Origin: Isoetes taiwanensis | Lineage: Eukaryota; Streptophyta; Lycopodiopsida; Isoetales; Isoetaceae | Reading direction: 5' to 3' | DNA length: 64,000 nucleotides | NCBI GenBank assembly: GCA_021234155.1 | Contig: JAJEKV010000045.1 | Coordinates: forward strand, 1,336,635 to 1,400,634 | Shown: positions 11,490 to 20,177 of the stretch, one piece after another | Layout of the letters: each line of letters opens with the position of its first letter | How positions within the stretch are numbered: the stretch's first letter is position 1 | The notes under the pieces: model-generated | What the model was told of the DNA's origin: nothing | Seen by the model: the letters and a program-made list of their open reading frames with translations, nothing else | Database searches by the model: none | Made by a program: the position numbers and the translations under genes

Positions 11490-13868
11490 GGGGGATTGTG
11501 GCTACCCAACAACTTTGCTTTGGTAGATTCACAGTGAAAAAACTTGTGGAAGTGGATCAATCTACAAGGAGAAAACTCATGGACGCTAGAAAAACTTATA
11601 TTTACAATATCATAGAACATGCATTTGGGCCATCACTTGATGTTAAGAGCGAGGGGATTTCCTATTGGTGGGAAATGGATATCGGCAGTCACGGTGACAA
11701 CCATACTAGGTATATCGGCCTCTACATGGTGGAAATTTAGGTGAAACCAAAAGAGGGGCTCAAATAAGTTGGCATGGTCGGAGGGGCGAGGACAACCCAG
11801 GGATACTTGCTGACTCGAGTTTATTCAAGAAGTTTGTAAACTATCATGCTGAGAGTATGCCTCAGAAAAGTGCGGTTGATGAAGAGGGGTGCAGGAAAGT
11901 TGTTTGAATGTTGCCTGCATATTTCACACAAAAAGTGATTTTACAAATGATCATCAATCTTTTAGAGGAAATGGGTGTGGACAAGATTTCACAACATTCA
12001 CACAAAAAGTGATTTTACAAATGATCATCAATCTTTTAGAGGAAATGGGTGTGGACAAGATTTCACAATCAGCCTTCAGCAAGCTCTGGAGTATGCATTT
12101 TTCAGATGTCAAAAGAATGCAATATAACAACTTCTCAAAGTGCAATATATGCGTAGATTTGTTAGATAAGCTCAAGAAGTCGAAGCTTGAGGTGGAAAGA
12201 TCAACGGTTCGGAAGGAAATGAGAATTCACATAATGGAGCAAATGTCATGTCGATCAACATAGTGGATGTGGAGATGCTTGTCTACAATGGAACCAGAGA
12301 ATTTTCTATCGTCATTCATGACAAGATGGATCAACAAAGACACATTTGCCTCGGTTTAGGGCTATACCAAAGTCACATTTGCAAGGTCCTTCCCATTGCA
12401 AATATCACTATTTGGATTCATAACTCATGGCGGGGAGGCGGTGTATCCACGACCATTTTACATTAGAATTATGGGGTGATGGTCCAAACTTCCATGTTGG
12501 TAGCATTGCAAAAGCATTGCGCGATTTGGAACATGGTTTTAATGGAGATGTTCATTCTTATAAGCCATTGCAATATCTCTTCAAGGCATTGCATGATCTT
12601 GCTCCCATGAAACTAGAGGATTTGACCATAGGAAGGATGAATGGGCCAGCACACGCAATTCATGTAAACCCAATACCGGCGTCGACTACCCAGAAGCTAC
12701 TCTTGCAACTTGACAATTGTCTTTGGCGGAGTAAAATAGATACTTATTTGCATACTTGTAGGTATCTCACATGGGTTGGAGTGTTTAAAATAGTCTATGT
12801 TGGTCACTTGATGCTGGCCACACTCGAAGACATTGATGCAATGTTTGAGCATTATACCATCAAATTGCGAGAAAAGTGATGTAAGCCATTTATCTGAAGC
12901 TTTTGGAGCTATTTAGCGGTGTTCTTCACCTCCTCCTATTGGTTCATTGATACAAAAAGTCCCATTTGGAAAGAGTTCATAGAGGGTTATGCTCATGAAG
13001 ATCTTATTGGGCATAATGCTCCATTGCAATTTAGGTTTTGTGTGAAAAATGGAAAGCCAATAATGCAATACAAGATGAGAATTTGGAGATCTGTGTGGAA
13101 GGCAGGAAGATAAGGATATATTGATCTGGAAGAGATGTGGCGAGGTCAACCAATGGTACCGCAAGGGGAAAACCTAAGGCTATGAAACCATTAGGAGAAG
13201 TGAAGGAATTTGTGGCGGACTATGGAAAGGATAATGGAATATATAAAAGCGGGGAGAAATCCTTAGCGAGATAAACACATAGCACCAGAGAGAAGAGCAT
13301 GCAATGAACCACTTGTAAATTATTGGAATGAAGTTCATATACTTTTAGGGAGTTTGGACACAAGTAGTAGTCTTCTTGCTACCTCAAAGTCAATGGAGGC
13401 TCGACCATGGTCAATTCCAACCTGATCAACAGCCGATCCACTTGATGACAGAGGACTCTAAAGAGGAGGTGGATCTATGTTGGACCTAGAAAGGAGCGTC
13501 CCAAGTATTATGGACTTGCTCCATATAATCCTAAGATGGATTTGAAGGATGACCAATATGTGATCATCAGGCCATCAGATGAAGATACTTATCCTATTTG
13601 GTTAGGGTATGCTGTCTCGAGCGTTTATAGGGAAGCTAATAACCCTAATAGAAACAAGGTGCATGTAGAGTGGTGGCACCCAGTAAGTGAAAAGGAGTCA
13701 TTATTGAAAAAGAGTGCTACAAAGATTATTTTAATAAGCAATGGAAGTACGATGCAAGTGATCCGCCCCAGTGGTTGGAAATAAAATTCGTGTTGATGTC
13801 CGCAACCCGAGAAAGGGCAAAGGCGGATCCAGGAAGGGGGTACATGAAGATTCCAATCTCGTGAAGGA
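11490..13868 (+). pseudogene. Decayed DUF7869-type (probable mobile-element-derived) gene
   Basis: Blocks of a protein group found patchily in animals, oomycetes and plants (I believe DUF7869) occur in order. Near 11,780: WHGRRGEDNPGIL, then FKKFVNYHAESMPQ. At 11,900-12,240: LPAYFTQKVILQMI, SAFSKLWSMHFSDVKR, FSKCNICVDLLDKLKKSK and the Glu/Lys helix before HIMEQM. Near 12,310: IHDKMDQQ, the family 'DGMDQ' acidic site. Near 12,700: LLQLDNC. Near 12,800: LEDIDAMF, the family 'GHTHEDID' site, here with frameshifts and the first His lost. At 13,000-13,090: the C-terminal block APLQFRFCVKNGKPIMQY. At 13,500-13,868: YYGLAPYNPKMDLKDDQYVI, then IWLGYAVSSV and VHVEWWHPVS. In-frame stops and frameshifts occur at 11,908, about 12,240, 12,470, 12,877 and 13,730. 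The conserved acidic residues suggest an RNase H-fold nuclease, which is inference. A 74-bp tandem duplication interrupts the frame. Confidence 0.65.
11923..12068. repeat. Perfect 74-bp tandem duplication inside the DUF7869-like frame
   Basis: The 72 bases at 11923-11994 (from TTCACACAAAAAGTGATTTT to the end in GATTTCACAA) recur exactly at 11997-12068, separated by two bases, giving a 74-bp period. Because 74 is not a multiple of three, the duplication shifts the frame: the reading LPAYFTQKVILQMI continues correctly only from the second copy. The perfect identity says it is younger than the rest of the decay. Replication slippage is likely. Confidence 0.95.
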
Positions 13869-13989
13869 TAAAGTTCTGAAGTCACTAGAAGATAGCCCGA
13901 ATGTGGCGTTCGGCCATAACATACGATTCGAATCGTATATTATCTTGCCCCGTCCTGCATTACATGTCATCATGACAAGTACTTGAGAG

Positions 13990-15443
13990 GCTGTAAAAAG
14001 GTTGCACTTAGGGGCAACCTGGTATATTTGCATGTATATTATACATATGCAATTAAAACCCCCCCTTGCCAAGTGGCAATACCCCATTTGGTCCCTTCTA
14101 ACCTAACCCTAAAAGTTCACATATAAGGAACCAAAGAGGAAACCTAAACCTTTCTTCTTTCGCATTTTGGGCTTCCCTAAGCCATTCTGGCTAAGGCAAG
14201 CTGCCATTTCGCATTGTCAGGCGTCGCTGAGCCGCCTTTGCACATTAGATTCACCAAGAGCAGCAGTCTTCAGCAAGATCGAAGCCATGGACGCAATCTG
14301 GGGAGTTGGAGCTAGCCAAGGATCAGGTAACTTGCGATTCTATTGTGCAAAGCCGCCTCTTAGCCCCACAATGAGCTAGGATAGTATGTTAGATATATCC
14401 GATCAGCCTTGTAGATCCTAAGATCATCAGCCATAACGAAAGAACCTAACCTTGTATGATTAGGTAAGATAGATTAGATCTCATTCAGTATTTCAGTATT
14501 TGGTATTGATCTTTGATGTGTTGATGCTCCATTCTATGCTCTCCTGTGTATGTGGGAAGGGGGATAGAGACCCTGAAACCTTCAGTAGCAGATGATCCTA
14601 GTTAACCTCATTAATTCCCAATTAATGCGGCCCGTGCACAAGAGTGGTTGTGGGTGGCGGGGCTAGACCGATGGAATAAGGGGGAGTTGTCCCATCACTG
14701 ACTGATCCCTCTGGTGTGTAAAGCCTACTGGGGATTTAAGCTGGCTAGGCTTAATGGTTTGCCACTGCGTGTGGGCAAGGCATGAGCTCGACACCTCTTG
14801 GGTGATGCCTCACCTTTAATGAGGTTCAAGTCGAATACGGGCAGTGGCCCTCTAGCCGCCTGTGATGGGCATGCATGCCACTGGAGGGGAGGTGACTCTC
14901 CTCTTGCCTCATCGGGACTGGGGAGATGCAGCCCAGCAATAGCCCCTTTGGCTATGCACCCGGCAAGCTACGGTCCAGTCCCAAGACTCTTCAACCTACT
15001 CTGCAAAGTGTGCACGGGAGGGGCGGATGGAGTGGACTACCCAACGGCCATGTTCATATGCCAGCCCAATCCATCTGCCATGAATTCGGTCTGCATTGAC
15101 TTCTGGAGACCCAAGCTGTCAGTCGATTCCCCCATGAGTATGAGCCTTGGGTAGGATTCCCCTTTGTTGTTAACTGATGTTGTTGTTATACATGTTATGT
15201 TATGATGTATTCACCCTTTGAGGTGACCTTGTTGATATATTGATGTCATGTGCTCATGTTTATTCCGCCTCTGCGGCTAGAAGCGGTCAGAGGAAGGCGG
15301 GGCAAATGACCCATCCATTCTTCCTCACTGATCCAGTGCTTGGGATTGGTGTCAGGTGGATGGCCCCTGCCAGTTTGGTTGCCAGGAGGATGAACTCCGC
15401 CTTCTGATACGATGGGAGCATCGTGGAAGTAGGGGACGTCACA
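13990..15443 (+). mobile_element. Probable LTR of a plant LTR retrotransposon (left border uncertain)
   Basis: The right border is well supported. The sequence ends GGACGTCACA at 15443 and is followed one base later by TGGTATCAGAGC, the standard plant initiator-tRNA-Met primer-binding site. Inside the block, an ACATATAAGG TATA-like sequence at about 14,120 and a GC-richer downstream part fit an LTR with U3 and R/U5. The left border is not fixed: TGTAAAAAGG near 13,992 begins with the usual TG and gives an LTR of about 1.45 kb. I found no second LTR copy in the window, so the partner is lost or lies outside. No TSD was identified. Confidence 0.55.
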
Positions 15444-15444
15444 G

Positions 15445-15456
15445 TGGTATCAGAGC
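15445..15456 (+). promoter_or_regulatory. tRNA-iMet primer-binding site
   Basis: TGGTATCAGAGC is the canonical minus-strand primer-binding site of many plant LTR retrotransposons, complementary to the 3' end of initiator tRNA-Met. It begins two bases after the CA that ends the LTR-like block. Confidence 0.85.
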
Positions 15457-15458
15457 AT

Positions 15459-15478
15459 GATCTTGGTAGACCAAGATC
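15459..15478 (+). other. Perfect stem-loop directly after the PBS
   Basis: GATCTTGG-TAGA-CCAAGATC forms a perfect 8-bp stem with a 4-base loop, beginning three bases after the PBS. In LTR-element leaders, hairpins near the PBS can serve in primer placement, dimerisation or packaging. Which of these applies here is unknown. Confidence 0.8.
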
Positions 15479-15663
15479 GAGCACTGCCCATTCCCTGTTA
15501 GAACTAACAGTAGACTTCCAGTCTTGGAAATAGCAACCCAAGCATGAACCTTGAAAATTGGGAATTTTTTTTTTTCCAATCCTTAGAGCAGCAAAGTAGA
15601 ATAATGCTAGGATAGGAAGAAAGATAGGAACATCCTGAAAAACTAAGGCCAAAAAAGTGTGAT

Positions 15664-15734
15664 CCCTCACAGAGTGGGACCTGGGCATTTCCAAAACTTT
15701 TGAGAATGCTTCTCGCGCACTGTGTGAGTGGTGG
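15664..15734 (+). repeat. Stem-loop repeat, copy A1
   Basis: A 71-bp imperfect inverted repeat. The left arm CCCTCACAGAGTG and the right arm GCGCACTGTGTGAGTGG can pair. Inside lies a second small palindrome CCAAAACTTTTG. This is the first of four related copies (15664, 15858, 17390, 17553), all in the same orientation. Confidence 0.85.
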
Positions 15735-15857
15735 ACCCATGTTGACCTAGATAGATGCATAAATAGAGCAATCTGATAGCGAATTTGAGCTAGAACTATA
15801 TGTTATAACACTAAGAAACTGTTTATAAAATGAAAGTTTGAGTCAAAAAGGGGTGAC

Positions 15858-15928
15858 CCCTCACAGAGTGCGCCCTGTGTATTTCCAAAACTTTTGAAAG
15901 TGCTTCTCGCGCACTGTGTGAGTGGTGG
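15858..15928 (+). repeat. Stem-loop repeat, copy A2
   Basis: The best-preserved copy. CCCTCACAGAGTGCGC pairs with GCGCACTGTGTGAGTGG with about two mismatches, enclosing the CCAAAACTTTTGAAA inner palindrome. It lies 194 bp downstream of copy A1 and about 107 bp upstream of the TATA box at 16035. This places it in the proximal promoter of the H3-like frame. Confidence 0.9.
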
Positions 15929-16034
15929 GCACTTTTTGCCTAAACAAACCTAATGTATTGATCCTACAAGCACTAATGCTTTACAGAATGGTGCGACATG
16001 AAATTGCAGGTCCAAACCCTAAAATCCCCAGACC

Positions 16035-16042
16035 TATAAATA
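16035..16042 (+). promoter_or_regulatory. TATA box of the H3-like gene
   Basis: CCTATAAATAG is a canonical plant TATA box. It lies 112 bp upstream of the ATG at 16147, which leaves room for a start site near 16,065-16,070 and a 5' leader of about 80 bases that is pyrimidine-rich at its beginning. A second TATA box in the same context occurs at 17795. Confidence 0.7.
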
Positions 16043-16146
16043 GACCATTAGGGTTCTTCATTTTCACTTTCCTTCTTCAGTTAGCTGCTCTCCGACCAAC
16101 AAGGCGATTTTTAAGCGCTCGGAAGGCAATCGGCTTATTTTAAAAC

Positions 16147-17242
16147 ATGGCCCGCACCAAACAAACCGCTCGGATGGTAGTACCAGACGATTATGTCAGT
16201 GCCCAGGTCCTCGCAGCTCAATAGAAAGCCAGAGAGGCTCGAGGCGAAGCGAGCGGACAAAGAGAACCGGACCACGAATCGATCTTGAGGAGGAGGATCA
16301 CGAGCACACAGACGAGGGAGGAACATGCCTAAACCTAAAAAGAAGCGGGAAAACCAAAGAATCGAGGCGATGGAGGAAAAAAAAGGGATGCGAGGACGAA
16401 ACACTACCACGGGGAGCTGAATGCGTAAAAGTATTGAAGAAGATGGGGAAGAGGAAGAGCACTAAGAAAGAGGAAGAGGATTGCAAAGAAGCTGGGCGGA
16501 AGAGATTGAGGAGGAGGAGTGCAAAAGTTGAAGGAGGATAAAGGAGAAGGGTGCCCAAGAAACCGCAAGCGGCACAAAAAGTCGACAACGGCAAAGGGGT
16601 CGCAGATAAGCAAGCTGGCAAACGAGGCCGCCATCATGCCATCGGACATCGAGTCGGACAAAGATGAGTCAAGGGTCCTCACCACCGAAGGCTCGGGACC
16701 TTCAAATGTGGGATGCCGAGGGAGGAGGAGTACGGAAGAAGGTGCCCCATACCCCAAGTGGCGAAGGCCGACAACAGATCCGAAGAAGGGCAGGCCGGCA
16801 AGAGTCTTATGTACTGGGCATGGCGAGACTACTGGAAAAGCTGAAGGAATACAACGAGTGCATGAAATGTACGAGGAGTAATCAAATATTATGAAGAACA
16901 CAAGGTAACATATGTGGAGGGGGAAAGCCATCCAAAAAACGTTGAAGCCTGCCCAGACCCACACCCCAAAAAGCCAATGAAGAGAAAGGCAAACTCCTAT
17001 TTTTTGCGAGAGCTTCTGGGAGATCCGTCATTTGAGGAGGAGCTGAGAGGCTGCTAATACCAAGAGCAGCCATTAAAAGATTGACCGGAGAAATCTTACA
17101 AGAGTTTGTGACGAAGAGAGTAACAGAACAATACGTTACTCGCATTGGGAAGGCAATGAGCAAAAGCTGGTCCACAAAAGTAGTAACTTGTATGCCTAGG
17201 GATATGAAACTAGCTAGGTTTATTAAGAAGGAAGATTGTTAA
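16147..17242 (+). pseudogene. Histone H3-like frame with H3K9M tail (broken)
   Basis: The ATG at 16147 opens MARTKQTARM. ARTKQTAR equals residues 1-8 of mature histone H3, and residue 9, normally the silencing-methylated lysine, is methionine. The frame then reads VVPDDYVSAQ and meets TAG at 16222. Downstream, three shifted frames give about 250 codons of charged, low-complexity sequence (for example MPKPKKKRENQRIEAMEEKK, and ASDIE/SDKDES-type acidic runs). At 16,869-17,045 and 17,046-17,242 the C-terminal part aligns with the H3 core: KKP, FLRELLGD, then LLIPRAAIKRLTGEILQEF (H3 helix 1 LLIRKLPFQRLVREIAQDF), and TCMPRDMKLARFI (H3 TIMPKDIQLARRI), ending at TAA. The helix 2 region is about 13 residues short. 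'LLIP' also recalls CENH3. As it stands the gene is disrupted by a stop and several frameshifts. A 25-residue tail peptide could still be made. Confidence 0.75.
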
Positions 17243-17389
17243 CCTGTTGTAATTACAAAACTTTTTGTAAATATAAAAATATGTTTTGATCATGTTAAAG
17301 TGCAAAATTGTAAGTAATAGGATAGTATTAATGATATGTGCATTTGGAATTACCCAATTTGGACCAAAAGTCAGTGTTTTTGACCCCAC

Positions 17390-17418
17390 CCCTCACAGTG
17401 CTTTGTGTGTGGTGGTGG
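17390..17418 (+). repeat. Stem-loop repeat, copy B1 (shortened)
   Basis: CCCTCACAGTGCTTTGTGTGTGGTGG is a collapsed version of the same repeat. The left arm and part of the right arm are kept, and the inner palindrome is lost. It lies 163 bp upstream of copy B2, close to the 194-bp spacing between A1 and A2. Confidence 0.6.
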
Positions 17419-17552
17419 ACCGAGCGATATCACCTGCGGACTTGGCCAAATGTAGAAAGTAAGGGCACAATCCGCCCTAACTCGCCGAGATAGGTAGGAT
17501 CCCACCCTTAGATTGTAAATTTTAAGCTATCTTGGACCCAAACAGGAGCCCA

Positions 17553-17622
17553 CCTCTCATAGAGTGCGCCAGGAGCACTTCAAAACTTTTTGAAAATGGC
17601 TCTCGCGCACTGTGTGAGTGGT
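17553..17622 (+). repeat. Stem-loop repeat, copy B2
   Basis: CCTCTCATAGAGTGCGCC pairs with GCGCACTGTGTGAGTGGT around a CAAAACTTTTTG centre. It has the same orientation and architecture as copy A2, and lies 1,695 bp downstream of it. A TATA box follows at 17795. Confidence 0.85.
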
Positions 17623-17794
17623 CAGACCAAAATGGCCCTAACTCATCCCAACTATCTCCAAATTAGATGAAATTTGTTGCAATAGAATCCTTAGGATGCA
17701 CTCTCTAATCTAAATTGCCTATGAATTGCATAGCAGCATCTCAAATTGATAGATATCCCCAAAACCTAAAATTTTTCCAAATTAGGGTTTTGCC

Positions 17795-17802
17795 TATAAA
17801 TA
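17795..17802 (+). promoter_or_regulatory. Second TATA box of the duplicated promoter module
   Basis: GCCTATAAATAGGACC repeats the TATA context at 16035, 1,760 bp further on and again downstream of two stem-loop repeats. No H3-like frame follows: within about 40 bp the sequence passes into the repeat patch at 17,838. The second module therefore either lost its gene to an insertion or is the 3' LTR-like partner of the first. Confidence 0.6.
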
Positions 17803-17837
17803 GGACCACAAGACACCCAAAAATTTAACCACTATAA

Positions 17838-18410
17838 TAAATCACTAGAAAACCACTATAGATGTGGTTTTTTGTGTCAAAATTTTCATTCCTAATGAAA
17901 ACCACATAACATGGTGGTTTTCATAACTAGAGTGTGGTTATTCATGTTGCTTTTTTTTATTATATTGTGGTTTTATTAAAACCAGATATTGTTTTATTAT
18001 ATCGTTTCTAGCACCAGCAGTGGTCATTCATGTTGGTTTTCTAAATTCACATGGTTTATTAAATTGACAGAGTTGTGTAGCATGGTTTTTCAACACAACT
18101 TTAATGTGGCAATGGTTGTCTACGTTGGTTTTCTACTGGCACACAGTTGAAATACTTTATGGCGTGCTTTTTTATACCAACTTAAATGCCATGGTGGTTA
18201 TTCATGCTAGCTTTTTATTGTCATGGTGTGTGTTATAAAATGGTTGTGGTTTTATATCATAATTTCAATACCAAGTTCATTGTCATGGTAATTACTCATA
18301 GATATTTGCCTAAGAGGACTTGGCTATCTATAGTGATTACTCATAAGGTCTCCAAAAACAATTATCATAATTAACCACCAAACCACTATAGATATGGTCT
18401 TTTGTATTTT
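17838..18410. repeat. Diverged ~90-bp tandem repeats with palindromic ends (possible CACTA-like MITE)
   Basis: A degenerate unit with the core GTGGTTATTCATGTTGGTTTT recurs near 17935, 18022, 18113, 18194 and, more weakly, 18286. Both ends carry the near-palindrome AACCACTATAGATGTGGTTTT (about 17,857 and 18,380). The left edge starts CACTATAATAAATCACTAG, reminiscent of CACTA-type non-autonomous element ends, but a clear inverted partner and TSD are not visible. No coding capacity. Confidence 0.5.
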
Positions 18411-18609
18411 TTGTGTTTTTAAGCACTTTGACCTTATTCAAATATCATGAAAAAAGCACAAAAGGTATCTTTTGTAATTTGTCATTGTTTGGTCTCTTGT
18501 AAATTGTTTTGCATCTTTAAAAAACCAATATCTTCTATTAGTGTGTGTTCTGAAACTATAGATAAGATCATTTATTGCTTAGACATTAGAATCAACGATT
18601 TTTTTAATG

Positions 18610-18960
18610 TCACACTTTTAAATTAAATTCCCCCTTAAACCCACTTTGGTTTGGGTGCATATTCACACGGGGGGTGACTCCGGGCATCGAGAGCTGTCGG
18701 ATAGGCATATTCACCCTTTATTCCTTAATCTACACCGTACACAAAGTTCCTCGTTTGTGGGGTATGCAAGTACAAAAGTTGCTATACTGTATAAGAGGAT
18801 TTGCAAAATACTATAAGATTTGAAGTAATGTACTATATGGTGCTGATTTTGTACATGCGAAATTTAATTTTAGGGGCTCTCGCTGCCCTACGTCACTCCC
18901 CGTGTGAATATGCACCCAAATCAAAGTGGGTTTAAGGGGGAATTTAATTTAAAAGTGTGA
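18610..18960. mobile_element. MITE with 68-bp terminal inverted repeats
   Basis: The left end 18610-18677 (starting TCACACTTTTAAATTAAATT) and the right end 18893-18960 are inverted copies, 68 bp each with about two mismatches. The sequence AATG flanks the element directly on both sides (18606-18609 and 18961-18964), consistent with a short target-site duplication. The total length is 351 bp, with no reading frame, which fits a non-autonomous DNA transposon. The superfamily is not clear from the TIR. The high TIR identity suggests a moderately young copy. Confidence 0.85.
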
Positions 18961-18964
18961 AATG

Positions 18965-20177
18965 TAATGGTTTGTATTAATTCTAAATTTTTTTGGCCCC
19001 TTGGGGGGCTTCAACACAAAGCATTACGTTATACAGAAATCAAATGATTGTAGAGTTAATATAAACCATTGGGTTTGACAAAAGCCAAAAAATTGCATAT
19101 ATATAATCATATCATAGATGTTTTGAAAACATTTTATTCATGCATTTATTTAGGAATTGGAAATAAATAGAAGCAACATGTCAAAGTTTGTATGCTTCAA
19201 TAAGGGGCTTTAATGGCTATCATGAAAAAAGAACATTTTTCTTCATAAACATTGCTATATCTCTTTCAATTAGTGTTAATGGATCCTCTAGCAACCAACC
19301 ATCAAAGTTATACTCAAAAATTTCAGCAGTAATGATATGAGTACCAATGTACTTTTCGAATTACATTCTTTGCGAGTCAGCTCTTTGCTACTAGTCTTTG
19401 CTATTGCATCCATGTGGGATGTAAGGTATTTTGTAGAACTATGAGTAGTCAGCGGATGCTTTTTCCTAGCATTATAAACTTTGGGCATTGATTAATATAA
19501 CAAATAAATATTGCCACTTTTCCAAGAGGTTTAAGTACATTATACTTGACATCTAGTATACAATACATCTTTTAATATCCTGTTCTTAAATTGAGGATTT
19601 GGACCTTTGTAGCCTTAAATCTTCTTGTCTTGAATTTGCATATTGCACCTAAGCTTCAATGCGCAAGGACAACAACCCATAAAGCCTACCATTATAAAGA
19701 GATCACGGACAACAAGCGAGAATGAAATTGCAAGGCGTAAAAATCGACAAGCGAGAAATTTCTGATGTGGATCAATACCTGTATTGATAGAAATAAGCTG
19801 TCTTTTCATTTTCAGAATTATGCTAGATATTTTAGTTGTTTCAGTCTACAAGCATGTTGTAGCTGTCCATCCGTGTATAAGAAAGAACATCATAGAATGG
19901 GGTCCCATGGACGACCTAAATGCAAATATGGAGTGGCCTTGATGTTGCCAGTAATTAGTCTGAAATAAGTTGATGTGCTGGTTAATTTACCATTTACCAG
20001 TATTATGCATCTGCAATAATGATGAAGTGCTCACTCATTTAATGTTTACTCATGTAGCTCAAGTGAAACTAAATCGGTTGAAAGATGACCTGAAGAGTCT
20101 TCTTGGTGTTATGTGGTGATAAACCCTTTGAGTCTGCAATGGATATTGATAATGCTCCAGAAGAGTTTGTATAAATG
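18965..20177. other. No gene recognised
   Basis: AT-rich sequence. Short frames on both strands (for example 19765-19968 plus) show no recognisable domain. It may contain the lost 5' part of the LINE that becomes recognisable at 20178. Confidence 0.45.

Noticed and set aside
14167-15154. Open frames inside the LTR-like block (14,167-14,379; 14,798-15,154)
   Set aside because: The position within an LTR ending at a PBS and the lack of any domain make coding unlikely.
16135-16964. Long minus-strand frames opposite the H3-like locus
   Set aside because: They are Phe/Ser/Pro-rich shadows of the purine-rich plus strand. The H3 similarity is on the plus strand.
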